Below are positions 9,951 to 18,979 of a stretch of 64,000 nt of DNA, piece after piece (the stretch's first letter is position 1; each line of letters opens with the position of its first letter). The notes below the pieces were generated by a model. That model was not told where the DNA came from. It saw nothing but the letters and a program-made list of their open reading frames with translations, and did not search any database. The translations under genes and the position numbers were made by a program. The stretch comes from Clostridia bacterium. Lineage in GTDB: Bacteria; Bacillota; Clostridia; Oscillospirales; Butyricicoccaceae. Location: the NCBI GenBank assembly GCA_021205365.1, contig JAJPXP010000015.1, positions 57,356 through 121,355 on the forward strand. Direction: 5' to 3'.

Positions 9951-10964
9951 ATGAACCTGTTACCATCAAAAAAGAATTTTCATGTTACAAGAGGACATTT
10001 AAAGCGCCGTGCCATCCCGCTGGCAGCGCTGGTCGTTACAACAGCAATGACGTTTCCGGTAATTGCTGTCGGCATGGACGATTATGCCATTACAGACGGC
10101 AATACGACGGAATTTATATCCATGTATCAGGGTGATGCAGAAGCAGCGCTGCAGCGTTCTTCGTTTAACGAAGAGGATTACAGCATTGTTTCCATTGTAG
10201 AAAATGAAAACGGCTATGATGTGACAGTAAAGCAAAACTATCATGTTACTGTCACAGCAGATGGCAAGACGGAAACCGTTTACACCGGTGACGCAAGTGT
10301 TTCCAGCATCATCAGAAAGGCTGGCATTGAGCTGGATGAGGATGATCTGGTGGAGCCTTCCAAGGATACCCAGATTACAGAGCCGACCAATATTACGGTA
10401 ACCCGTGTTACCACGGCACAGAAGACCCAGACACAGGAAATTGCCTATACGACGGAAACCCGCGATGCAAGTGATCTGGAGGCTGGCAAGACCCGTGTAG
10501 CACAGAAGGGTGTCAACGGTGTTGAGGAAATCACACTGGAATATACCTATCATGACGGCGAACAGGTTGCCTGCGTACAGGTAGGTTCTCAGGTTGTAAA
10601 GGAACCGGTAACTGAGATTGTTGAAAACGGCACCAAGCAACCGTCTGTTACGACATCCTCTGGCTCCAGCATAAGCTATTCCAAGGTGATCACTGTAGAA
10701 GCAACCGCATACAGCGGCGGCGGTACCACGGCAAGCGGCATGAGCGCACAGGTAGGCAGAATTGCAGTTGATCCGAGTGTCATTCCGCTTGGCACAAAGC
10801 TTTATATCACTTCTGCAGATGGCAGCTCCTGGGTTTATGGAACCGCAGTTGCAGCGGATACCGGCGGAGCCATTAATGGCAACCGTATCGAGATGTATTT
10901 CAATACCGTCGCGGAATTTAACAGATTTGGCAGACTAAGTGCAAAGGTCTATATCCTGAACTAA
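9951..10964 (+). CDS. YabE-like secreted cell-wall protein with DUF348, G5 and 3D domains
   Basis: The 337-residue protein has a basic N-terminus and one hydrophobic segment (about residues 20-40), so it is exported or anchored. A DUF348 repeat follows near 95-135, a G5 domain near 150-220, and a C-terminal 3D domain with TAYSGGGTTASG, GRIAVDPSVIPLGT and AADTGG. The 3D domain is a double-psi barrel related to lytic transglycosylase MltA, so the protein probably remodels peptidoglycan. In Bacillus the relative yabE lies near ksgA, and ksgA is the next gene here. AAAGGAG precedes the ATG. Confidence 0.88.
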   Translation: MNLLPSKKNFHVTRGHLKRRAIPLAALVVTTAMTFPVIAVGMDDYAITDGNTTEFISMYQGDAEAALQRSSFNEEDYSIVSIVENENGYDVTVKQNYHVTVTADGKTETVYTGDASVSSIIRKAGIELDEDDLVEPSKDTQITEPTNITVTRVTTAQKTQTQEIAYTTETRDASDLEAGKTRVAQKGVNGVEEITLEYTYHDGEQVACVQVGSQVVKEPVTEIVENGTKQPSVTTSSGSSISYSKVITVEATAYSGGGTTASGMSAQVGRIAVDPSVIPLGTKLYITSADGSSWVYGTAVAADTGGAINGNRIEMYFNTVAEFNRFGRLSAKVYILN

Positions 10965-10977
10965 ATAAGATATGTGA

Positions 10978-11007
10978 TTCCCGGCAGGAAATGCCGGGAA
11001 TTTTTTT
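10978..11007 (+). terminator. Intrinsic terminator of the YabE-like gene
   Basis: TTCCCGGCA (10978-10986) pairs with TGCCGGGAA (10992-11000), followed by seven T. Confidence 0.92.
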
Positions 11008-11055
11008 GATTTTTGATTATTCTTTTGGAATTATTACTGTAATGCGGGAAGTTGA

Positions 11056-11084
11056 TTGCAAGCATTTGGCAAACAGTGTATAAT
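11056..11084 (+). promoter_or_regulatory. Promoter upstream of ksgA
   Basis: TTGCAA (11056-11061) and a consensus TATAAT (11079-11084) are 17 bases apart. Because only 31 bases separate ksgA from cbiD, this may also drive the cobalamin operon. Confidence 0.7.
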
Positions 11085-11143
11085 ACAAATACCTATAGAC
11101 AGACGTTTACAGCTGTCAAATGCTTGAAAGATGAGGACTATAA

Positions 11144-12013
11144 ATGGATCTTTGTAACATTGATGATATCCGGTATGTACTTGGCAAGCATGGCTTCCGG
11201 TTTTCCAAGTCGCTGGGACAGAATTTTCTGACAGCGGCGTGGGTTCCGGCACAAATTGCAGATTCCTGTGGCGTGGATCAGACCAGCTGCGCGCTGGAGG
11301 TTGGTCCGGGCATGGGCTGTCTGACCGAGCAGCTGTCGCAGCGTGCGGAAAAGGTATGTGCCATTGAGCTGGACCGCAATCTGTTTCCGGTATTGCGGGA
11401 AACACTGGCTGGCTGTGACAATATTGATATTGTACAGGGCGATGTACTGAAATGTGATCTGGCGGGTATCTGTCAGGAGAAATTCGGAGATACACCAGTA
11501 TATGCCTGCGCCAATCTGCCGTATTATATCACTACGCCGGCGATTACCGCGCTGCTGGCTTCCAATGCCTTTCAGGCGATTACCGTTATGGTACAGAAGG
11601 AAGTGGCACAGCGGATCTGTGCGCCCGCAGGAAGCCCGGATTACAGTGCATTTTCCATTTATATTGATTACTATGCAGATGCCGAAATCCTGTTTGAGGT
11701 ACCGCGGGACTGCTTTGTGCCGCAGCCGAAGGTAGATTCTGCTGTGGTCAAGCTGATACCCCGCAGCCAACCGCCGGTTCCCGTATGCAATGAAAAGCTG
11801 TTTTTCTCATTGGTGAAGGCGGCCTTTGGACAGCGCCGCAAGACCCTTGCCAATGCATTAAATTCTGTATTGGGCAATCCCCTGGGGAAAGCAGGCATTA
11901 TCCAGCTTATTACGGATTGTGGCTTTGATGCAAGGATACGCGGCGAAAAGCTCAGCCTGGCAGATTATGCAGCATTAACTGAGCTGGCAGAAAAGCGTAT
12001 GGCTCAGGACTGA
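11144..12013 (+). CDS. ksgA: 16S rRNA (adenine-1518/1519-N6) dimethyltransferase
   Basis: This 289-residue protein has the KsgA signatures GQNFL near the start, the SAM-binding LEVGPGMGCLT and the catalytic NLPYYIT. It dimethylates two adjacent adenines at the 3' end of 16S rRNA during late small-subunit assembly. It has its own upstream promoter. cbiD follows on the same strand after only 31 bases with no terminator, so cotranscription with the cobalamin genes is likely. Confidence 0.96.
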   Translation: MDLCNIDDIRYVLGKHGFRFSKSLGQNFLTAAWVPAQIADSCGVDQTSCALEVGPGMGCLTEQLSQRAEKVCAIELDRNLFPVLRETLAGCDNIDIVQGDVLKCDLAGICQEKFGDTPVYACANLPYYITTPAITALLASNAFQAITVMVQKEVAQRICAPAGSPDYSAFSIYIDYYADAEILFEVPRDCFVPQPKVDSAVVKLIPRSQPPVPVCNEKLFFSLVKAAFGQRRKTLANALNSVLGNPLGKAGIIQLITDCGFDARIRGEKLSLADYAALTELAEKRMAQD

Positions 12014-12044
12014 TATCGGCAAAATACACGGAAAGGACCGTCAT

Positions 12045-13193
12045 ATGGACCGGTATGTGGTAAAAAATCAAAAAAAGCTTGCTTTAGGCTACACAACCGG
12101 TAGCTGTGCAGCGGCTGCGTCCAAGGCAGCCGCTGTTGCCTTGCTCCGTGGTGAACCGGTGCGGCAGGTACAGCTGATGACGCCAAAGGGTATTCTGCTG
12201 ACGCTGGATATTGAGGATATGACGCGTACACCGGAATATGTGCGCTGTGCTGTGCGGAAGGATGCTGGGGATGACCCGGATATTACCCATGGCATGCTGG
12301 TTTATGCCACTGTTTCCTGTACGGAAACCGAGATTGTCATTGACGGTGGAGAAGGCGTCGGACGGGTTACGCGTCAGGGGCTGGCACAGCCGGTCGGGAC
12401 AGCAGCCATTAATCCCGGACCGAGAGAGCAGATCAAACAGGCTCTGGAAGCTGTGGTAAAGGAATATGGATATCCCGGCGGATTTTCTGTTGTGATTTCC
12501 ATTCCGGGCGGGCAAGAGATTGCAGCACGGACAATGAATCCGAATTTGGGCATTCTCGGCGGCCTGTCCGTACTGGGAACCACCGGCATTGTAGAGCCAA
12601 TGAGTGAGCAGGCATTGGTGGATACCATCCATGTGGATATTGATGCACGCTATGCTGTGGGACAGCGGACATTGCTGCTCTGCCCGGGCAATTACGGAGA
12701 AGATTTTGCACGGGACACCTTGGGGCTGGACATTTCCAGAGGTGTAAAATGCTCGAATTTCCTCGGAGAAGCACTGGACTATGCGGTTTACTGTGGATTT
12801 GACGGTGTTTTATTGGTCGGACATGCGGGAAAACTGATTAAACTGGCAGCAGGCGTGTTCCAGACACATTCTGCTTATGCCGATGCAAGACAGGAGATTT
12901 TTGCAGCGCATGCAGCTGTGTGCGGTGCGGATACGGAAACCGTATGCAGATTGATGCAGGCGGTCACAGTAGATGCCTGTCTGGATATTTTACGGGAAGC
13001 AGGGCTGGACAAGCCGGTTTTGGCTTCCATTTCTAAGAAAATACGGTCACATCTGACCCATCGGACAGCTGGAAAATCCGGCAGGCCGTTTGCTGTGAAT
13101 TATGTGATATTTACAAACCGATATGGCGTGATGATGCAGACGGAAGGTGCAGCGGACTGCATTGCAGCACGCAGGAAAGAGGAGAAACAGTAA
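12045..13193 (+). CDS. cbiD: Cobalt-precorrin-5B C1-methyltransferase
   Basis: The 382-residue protein carries the CbiD signature GYTTGSCAAAASKAAA near residue 15. CbiD methylates C1 of cobalt-precorrin-5B with SAM in the anaerobic cobalamin pathway. It opens a long same-strand run in which most neighbouring genes overlap by 1-14 bases. The stop is separated by one base from the start of cbiF. Confidence 0.95.
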   Translation: MDRYVVKNQKKLALGYTTGSCAAAASKAAAVALLRGEPVRQVQLMTPKGILLTLDIEDMTRTPEYVRCAVRKDAGDDPDITHGMLVYATVSCTETEIVIDGGEGVGRVTRQGLAQPVGTAAINPGPREQIKQALEAVVKEYGYPGGFSVVISIPGGQEIAARTMNPNLGILGGLSVLGTTGIVEPMSEQALVDTIHVDIDARYAVGQRTLLLCPGNYGEDFARDTLGLDISRGVKCSNFLGEALDYAVYCGFDGVLLVGHAGKLIKLAAGVFQTHSAYADARQEIFAAHAAVCGADTETVCRLMQAVTVDACLDILREAGLDKPVLASISKKIRSHLTHRTAGKSGRPFAVNYVIFTNRYGVMMQTEGAADCIAARRKEEKQ

Positions 13194-13194
13194 A

Positions 13195-13950
13195 ATGATT
13201 CATTTTGTTGGAGCAGGCCCCGGTGCCGAGGATTTGATTACTGTCCGCGGCGCAAAGCTGTTGGAACAGGCGGATGTTGTAGTTTATGCCGGTTCTCTGG
13301 TAAATCCGGCACATATGGAACGCACAAAGGATGGGTGCGCGATTTATGACAGCGCTTCCATGACGCTGGAACAGGTAATGGATGTGATAATTCCGGCAGC
13401 GCAGGCAGGCAAAAAGGTTGTCCGCCTGCATACTGGTGATCCGTCTATCTATGGTGCGATCCGGGAGCAGATGGATATTTTGGATGCAAAGGGCGTTCCA
13501 TATGAGGTATGTCCGGGCGTTTCTTCCTTCTGTGGTGCGGCAGCAGCGTTGCAGGCGGAATATACTCTGCCGAATGTCAGCCAGACGGTTATTTTAAGCC
13601 GTATGGCGGGACGTACACCCGTACCGGAACGGGAATCCATCCGTGCGCTGGCAGCGCATGGCAGTACGATGGTGCTGTTTCTGTCCTCCGGTATGCTGGG
13701 AAAGCTGGCGGAGGAATTGATTGCGGGCGGCTATGCACCGGAAACTCCGGCAGCCATCGTCTATAAGGCAACCTGGCCGGATGAAAAGGTATTCCGTACC
13801 ACGATTGCAGGTCTGGAGCAGACAGCAAAAGAAAATGGTATTCATAAAACTGCTTTGATTACCATTGGCGGTTTTCTGGGAGATCAGTATGAGCGTTCCA
13901 AGCTGTATGACCCGGCTTTTGCGCATGGATACCGTGAGGCGGGAACGTGA
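13195..13950 (+). CDS. cbiF: Cobalt-precorrin-4 C11-methyltransferase
   Basis: The 251-residue protein belongs to the tetrapyrrole methylase fold, with HFVGAGPGAEDLITVRG at the N-terminus and HTGDPSIYGAI. These features match CobM/CbiF, which methylates C11 of (cobalt-)precorrin-4. ATG 13195 is used because GAGGAGA lies just upstream; the longer frame reaching back into cbiD lacks a suitable site. Its stop overlaps the GTG of cbiG. Confidence 0.93.
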   Translation: MIHFVGAGPGAEDLITVRGAKLLEQADVVVYAGSLVNPAHMERTKDGCAIYDSASMTLEQVMDVIIPAAQAGKKVVRLHTGDPSIYGAIREQMDILDAKGVPYEVCPGVSSFCGAAAALQAEYTLPNVSQTVILSRMAGRTPVPERESIRALAAHGSTMVLFLSSGMLGKLAEELIAGGYAPETPAAIVYKATWPDEKVFRTTIAGLEQTAKENGIHKTALITIGGFLGDQYERSKLYDPAFAHGYREAGT

Positions 13951-14963
13951 ACATCAGCGTCATTGCTTTTACAGACCGCGGACGCGCACTGAGCAGAAAT
14001 ATAGCCGCACGGCTGACAGATGATGCAGTAAAATTATATGCAAAGGCAGAAGGCTTTCTGCCCTATAGCAATGTACAGGCGTTTGCACAGCGTGCTATGG
14101 CAGAAGAGGATGCCATTATTTTTGTTGGCGCCACAGGTATTGCTGTGCGGGCGATTGCACCCTTTGTCAAAAGTAAGGATACCGATCCGGCTGTGATTGC
14201 AATGGATGAAAACGGACGGTTTGTGATTCCGCTGCTATCTGGGCATATCGGCGGTGCAAACCGTCTGGCAGAGCAGCTTGCGGGAGCGCTCCATGCAATT
14301 CCAGTTGTGACAACAGCTACCGATGGACGCGGCATCTTTGCTGTTGACAGCTGGGCAGTGGAGCACAGCTGCACGGTATGCAATATTGAGTGTATCAAAT
14401 ATATTTCCGGTGCACTCCTGCGGGGGGAACGTGTCGGACTGTGCAGTGATTTTCCAGTTTCCGGGACTTTGCCCGAGGGTGTGACCACAGATAGAACACT
14501 GAAAAACGGCATTCAGATTTCAATTTATCAGAGGGAAAGACTACCATTTGACCATACTTTGCAGCTGGTTCCGCGGATTGTGCATGTTGGCGTGGGCTGC
14601 AGACGCAATACACCGCCGGAAAAACTGCAGAGCTGGGCGGAAATGATAGTATATGACATGCATATGGATCTGCGTGCCATCGCATCGGTTTCATCTATTG
14701 ACTTGAAGCAGGATGAACCGGCAGTACGGAAGCTGGCAGAGGCGTGGAAGGTTCCGGCATCCTTTTATACGGCACAGGAACTGGAACAGGTGCAGGGAGA
14801 TTTCCCTATCTCGGAATTTGTGCGCAGAACGACCGGGACTGACAATGTCTGCCAGAGATCGGCGGCAAAGGCATCCGGGGAAGGAGCCTGCCTGCTGGCA
14901 AAGACTGCACAGAACGGTATGACGATTTCAATGTATTGTGAGGATTGGAGGACAGCATTTTGA
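13947..14963 (+). CDS. cbiG: Cobalt-precorrin-5A hydrolase
   Basis: This 338-residue protein begins MNISVIAFTDRGRALS and has the CbiG N-terminal core with IFVGATGIAVRAIAPFV and LLSGHIGGANRLAE. The C-terminal CbiG/CobE domain starts near residue 210 (HVGVGCRR). CbiG opens the delta-lactone ring and releases acetaldehyde, a step specific to the anaerobic pathway. It starts at GTG within the GTGA overlap with cbiF. Confidence 0.94.
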   Translation: MNISVIAFTDRGRALSRNIAARLTDDAVKLYAKAEGFLPYSNVQAFAQRAMAEEDAIIFVGATGIAVRAIAPFVKSKDTDPAVIAMDENGRFVIPLLSGHIGGANRLAEQLAGALHAIPVVTTATDGRGIFAVDSWAVEHSCTVCNIECIKYISGALLRGERVGLCSDFPVSGTLPEGVTTDRTLKNGIQISIYQRERLPFDHTLQLVPRIVHVGVGCRRNTPPEKLQSWAEMIVYDMHMDLRAIASVSSIDLKQDEPAVRKLAEAWKVPASFYTAQELEQVQGDFPISEFVRRTTGTDNVCQRSAAKASGEGACLLAKTAQNGMTISMYCEDWRTAF

Positions 14964-16195
14964 GCATTTGTATGGCCGGAATTGACTGGGAAAATGCGGA
15001 TATGGACAAGCGAGAGGCTTTTTCTTTTACAAACAGTCAGGTTGACAGATTGTGCCGTCAGATTGTACAGATGGATGGGATTGATGGCTGTGTGCTGCTG
15101 TCCACCTGTAATCGGACAGAATTGTATCTCAGCGGGGATGCTGCTCTGCATCCGGCGGAAATCCTATGTCAGGCCGCACTTGCAGAAGGTGCAGAGGATT
15201 TGTTTTGTGAGCGCTTTGATGAAGCCGCAAAACGCCATTTGATGGAGGTTTCCTGCGGTTTATGTTCCCAGATTCTTGGGGAAGACCAGATTGTATCGCA
15301 GGTCAAACATGCCTATCAGATTGCCCATGAGGCGGACAGTACAGACGCTGTTCTGAGCCAGCTGTTCCGGCTCGCGGCAACGGCTGGAAAACGCAGCCGG
15401 ACACAGGTGCGTCTTTCTGCGGCGCCGCTTTCAGTGGCTGGACAGGCGGTAGAGCTTCTGGCAGCCGCTATGGGAGATTTGGCAGGAAAACATGCACTGG
15501 TCATTGGCAATGGAGAAATGGGACGGCTGGCATCCAGCCTGCTGGCAGCAAAGGGATGTCAGGTGACGGTCACGCTGCGTTCCTACCGTCATGGACATAC
15601 CATTGTCCCGGCGGGCTGCCGTACCATTGCGTATGACGAACGCATGAAGCTGATACCGGAATGTGATATCCTGCTCAGTGCCACAACCAGCCCGCATTAT
15701 ACGATCACACGGGAAAATCTCGAAAAGCTGGACAGGATTCCGCAGGCGGTTTGTGACCTGTCTATTCCGCGTGATATCGAACCGACAATACGTGAGTTGT
15801 CTGATGTCAAAACCTTTCTGGATATGGACAGCATGGGCGGAAGAGATATCCATGTGGATGAAAATGACCGGCGGCAGGTGGAGGATATCATCGAAGAGGA
15901 AATGATGGAATTGACCCGCTGGTGTGCCTATCGGGAAGCCTTGCCATTGATGGATGACCTGTGCGGGCTGGTTTCCGAACGCATTGCTACCGGCTATGAC
16001 TTTGCTGTTTTATCCGATGGGGAACAGCCGGAAGTTATGGAGAAAATGGAGCAAGCGGCAAGGCTGGCAGCAGAAAGGGCTGCAAGATTGCTGTTCAGCG
16101 GGCTGCAGGGCGCGTTATCCGACGGTGCGCTGGAAAACTGCCGGGAAGCCATTTTACGCAAGGCACCGCAGCTGCGGGACAGGAGGACACCATGA
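14960..16195 (+). CDS. hemA: Glutamyl-tRNA reductase
   Basis: The protein contains LLSTCNRTELY with the catalytic cysteine, an NADPH-binding segment near HALVIGNGEMG, and a C-terminal dimerisation helix. It reduces glutamyl-tRNA to glutamate-1-semialdehyde, the first committed step of tetrapyrrole synthesis. I place the start at TTG 14960, overlapping the cbiG stop as TTGA. GGAGG ends 8 bases before it, and the product then begins MSICMAGIDW as in related HemA proteins. The length is 411 residues. Confidence 0.93.
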   Translation: MSICMAGIDWENADMDKREAFSFTNSQVDRLCRQIVQMDGIDGCVLLSTCNRTELYLSGDAALHPAEILCQAALAEGAEDLFCERFDEAAKRHLMEVSCGLCSQILGEDQIVSQVKHAYQIAHEADSTDAVLSQLFRLAATAGKRSRTQVRLSAAPLSVAGQAVELLAAAMGDLAGKHALVIGNGEMGRLASSLLAAKGCQVTVTLRSYRHGHTIVPAGCRTIAYDERMKLIPECDILLSATTSPHYTITRENLEKLDRIPQAVCDLSIPRDIEPTIRELSDVKTFLDMDSMGGRDIHVDENDRRQVEDIIEEEMMELTRWCAYREALPLMDDLCGLVSERIATGYDFAVLSDGEQPEVMEKMEQAARLAAERAARLLFSGLQGALSDGALENCREAILRKAPQLRDRRTP

Positions 16196-16920
16196 AATTG
16201 TATGTCATTGGCATTGGACCGGGCGGCGCGGAGCAGATGACACCGCGTGCGCTGGCTGCCATGGAAAAAAGTGATATCATTGCGGGCTATACCACATATA
16301 TTGATTTGGTACGTCCGCTGATTGGCAATAAGGAAATTCTACAGACTCCTATGAAACAGGAGATTGACCGCTGTGTCAAAGCGCGGGATGCTGCGCGGAA
16401 CGGCAGATCTGTTGCCATGATCTGTTCCGGTGATGCCGGTGTATATGGCATGGCTGGACTGATGCATGAGGTCTGTGCGGACTATCCTGAGCTGGAAATT
16501 GAAGTGATTCCGGGCATTACAGCAGCTTGTGGCGGCGCCGCTGTACTGGGGGCCCCGCTGATTCATGATTTTGCCGTTATCAGCCTGAGCGATCTGCTCA
16601 CACCATGGGAAAAGATTGAAAAGCGGCTTGATCTGGCATCTCAGGCAGATTTCTGCATCTGTCTGTACAATCCGTCCAGCCGGAAGCGTGCGGATTATTT
16701 GCAGAAAGCATGTGATATCATGCTGAAGAGCAAGGCGCCGGAAACGCCCTGCGGTACTGTGCGCAACATCGGACGGGATGGGGAACAGGGAGAAATTTAT
16801 ACGCTGGCTGCATTGCGGGATGCAAAAGTGGATATGTTTACAACGGTATTTATCGGCAACAGCCAGACGAGAATCATCAACGGAAAGCTTGTCACACCGA
16901 GAGGATATGAAAACAAATGA
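16192..16920 (+). CDS. cbiH: Precorrin-3B C17-methyltransferase
   Basis: A tetrapyrrole methylase of 242 residues, with VIGIGPGGAEQMTPRA at the N-terminus and CSGDAGVYGMAGLMHE, both typical of CobJ/CbiH. It methylates C17 with ring contraction. The ATG overlaps the stop of hemA (ATGA) and the stop overlaps the next ATG, showing translational coupling. I see no extra Fe-S domain. Confidence 0.94.
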   Translation: MKLYVIGIGPGGAEQMTPRALAAMEKSDIIAGYTTYIDLVRPLIGNKEILQTPMKQEIDRCVKARDAARNGRSVAMICSGDAGVYGMAGLMHEVCADYPELEIEVIPGITAACGGAAVLGAPLIHDFAVISLSDLLTPWEKIEKRLDLASQADFCICLYNPSSRKRADYLQKACDIMLKSKAPETPCGTVRNIGRDGEQGEIYTLAALRDAKVDMFTTVFIGNSQTRIINGKLVTPRGYENK

Positions 16921-18095
16921 AGCGCGTGATTTTTGCCGGGACCAGTGAAGGGCGGACACTGTGTGAGCAGTTGTCCAAAGCCGGAATTTCTGCAACAGTT
17001 TGTGTGGCGACAGAATATGGAAAAGAAGTCCTGCCGGAAATGCCGGGGATTACTGTGCATACCGGGCGGATGACAGCGGAGGAAATGACGGATTTTTTGC
17101 AGGAAGCCGAGCTTGTGGTTGATGCAACGCATCCTTATGCGGTAGAGGTCAGCAAAAATATCCGGTGGGCATGTGAGGCTGTGGATTGCAGGTATGTCCG
17201 GCTTCTTCGTCCGAAGACCGAGGCGGAAGGTGCAGTCCATGTCGGCAGCGCAGCGGAAGCAGCGGAATATCTGGCTGGCACAGAGGGAAATGTGCTGTTG
17301 ACGGTTGGCAGCAAGGAGCTGCACTGTTTTACAGCAGTTCCGGAGTACCAGGAGAGGCTATGGACGAGGGTGCTTCCGGCAACAGCTTCCATGGAAATCT
17401 GTCAGAATCTCGGTTTTCCGGCAGCACATATTATCATGATGCAGGGGCCGTTTTCCGAGGAACTCAATACGGCCCTCCTGCATACCTGCCATGCCGAATG
17501 GCTGGTGACGAAGGACACCGGGAAGGCAGGCGGGTTACCGGAGAAGCTGGCAGCGGCAAAACGATGCGGCTGTAAGGTCCTTCTGATTGACCGCCCGCAG
17601 GAAGAGGGCATGACACCGGATGGGGTGCGGGATTTGCTGCTTTCCCGCGGGCACAAAGCACCGCGGTTCCCACTGTTTGTCGATCTGACTGGGCGGGACT
17701 GTCTGGTTGTGGGCTGTGGAAAAATCGGCGCACACCGGGCGGAGGTACTGCTCCGTTATGGTGCGAGGGTGACAGTGGTTTCTCCGGAGGGTAAACCGCC
17801 GGAAGGAGCTGTTCTGGTGAGGCGTACCTTCCAGCCGGAGGATCTGAACGGGAAATTCCTTGTGACAGCAGCTACAGAAAGCCGGGAGATCAACCATACA
17901 GTATATGAGCTGTGCGTACAGCGGAATATCTTTGTCAGCACAGCGGACAACCGCAGTGAATGCACGTTTTTTTTCCCCGCCGTGCGTACGGGTGCAGGCT
18001 TGTCAGTAGGACTGGTGTCTGACGGCAGTGACCATAAAAAAACAGCACGGGCAGCCCGTGCGATTGAAGCAGTTTTACAGGAGGAGAACGGATGA
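16917..18095 (+). CDS. Fusion of precorrin-6A reductase (CbiJ/CobK) and precorrin-2 dehydrogenase (SirC-like)
   Basis: Residues 1 to about 245 form a CbiJ/CobK domain, with IFAGTSEGRTLCEQL and DATHPYAVEVSKNI. A second Rossmann domain begins near residue 250 with PLFVDLTGRDCLVVGCGKIG. It has STADNRSECTFFFPA, the pattern of SirC and the N-terminal part of CysG. The first domain reduces (cobalt-)precorrin-6A and the second oxidises precorrin-2 to sirohydrochlorin. No ferrochelatase region follows. The two steps lie at different points of the route, so the fusion may keep expression balanced. Confidence 0.9.
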   Translation: MKRVIFAGTSEGRTLCEQLSKAGISATVCVATEYGKEVLPEMPGITVHTGRMTAEEMTDFLQEAELVVDATHPYAVEVSKNIRWACEAVDCRYVRLLRPKTEAEGAVHVGSAAEAAEYLAGTEGNVLLTVGSKELHCFTAVPEYQERLWTRVLPATASMEICQNLGFPAAHIIMMQGPFSEELNTALLHTCHAEWLVTKDTGKAGGLPEKLAAAKRCGCKVLLIDRPQEEGMTPDGVRDLLLSRGHKAPRFPLFVDLTGRDCLVVGCGKIGAHRAEVLLRYGARVTVVSPEGKPPEGAVLVRRTFQPEDLNGKFLVTAATESREINHTVYELCVQRNIFVSTADNRSECTFFFPAVRTGAGLSVGLVSDGSDHKKTARAARAIEAVLQEENG

Positions 18096-18979
18096 GCAGG
18101 ACGATACGGGTAGGCAGCCGGGAATCCAAGCTGGCTGTCATTCAGAGTGAAATGGTGATCGACGCTATCCGTGCGTATGACCCTTCTATTGAGATTGAGC
18201 TGGTAACGATGAAAACCACAGGAGACAAAATCCTCGACCGTACGCTGGATAAAGTTGGCGGCAAGGGATTGTTTGTCAGGGAGCTTGACCGTGCACTGCT
18301 GGCAGGTGAGGTGGATTTGACAGTGCATTCGATGAAGGATTTACCGGCGCAGCTCAACGAAAATCTGCCCTTGGTGGCAGTATCCAGCCGCGAGACACCG
18401 TATGATGTGCTTGTCCTGCCGGAGGGCTGTACGCAGTGGGATCAAACAAAGCCGGTTGGGTGTGCGTCCGCACGGCGTGCCGTTCAAATCAAAGCATTAT
18501 ATCCCCACATCGAAGTCAAGCCCGTGCGGGGCAATATCCAGACCCGTCTGCGCAAGCTGGACAGCGGGGAATATGGTGCCCTGATCCTGGCACAGGCGGG
18601 ACTGCACCGCCTGGGTCTGGACGCGCGGATTCACCATATTTTTACACCGGAAGAAATCCTCCCGTCTGCGTGCCAGGGCGTTCTCGCAGTACAGGCGCGG
18701 AAGGGATTTGACATAAATGTTTTAACGAAATTTCACGATGCGGATGCATGGGACTGTGCCATGGCAGAGCGTGCCTTTATCCGCGCGCTGGATGGGGGCT
18801 GCTCGTCTCCGGTAGCGGCATTTGCACAGCTTGTGGATACAGCTACCGTGAAGCTGACTGGTCTGTATGTCACGGAGGACCGCATGTATTCCAGCATTGA
18901 AACCATCACTTGTCCGCGGGCTGACAGTGAAGCATGTGCTGCTGCACTCGCCCTGCGGATGAAAAGAGAGGGATCGTAA
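18092..18979 (+). CDS. hemC: Hydroxymethylbilane synthase (porphobilinogen deaminase)
   Basis: The 295-residue protein has RVGSRESKLAVIQ, the substrate-binding VHSMKDLPAQL and the cofactor cysteine in DGGCSSPVAAF. It polymerises four porphobilinogen molecules on a dipyrromethane cofactor. It overlaps the preceding gene by 4 bases and shares one base with cobA-hemD in a TAATG junction. Confidence 0.95.
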   Translation: MSRTIRVGSRESKLAVIQSEMVIDAIRAYDPSIEIELVTMKTTGDKILDRTLDKVGGKGLFVRELDRALLAGEVDLTVHSMKDLPAQLNENLPLVAVSSRETPYDVLVLPEGCTQWDQTKPVGCASARRAVQIKALYPHIEVKPVRGNIQTRLRKLDSGEYGALILAQAGLHRLGLDARIHHIFTPEEILPSACQGVLAVQARKGFDINVLTKFHDADAWDCAMAERAFIRALDGGCSSPVAAFAQLVDTATVKLTGLYVTEDRMYSSIETITCPRADSEACAAALALRMKREGS

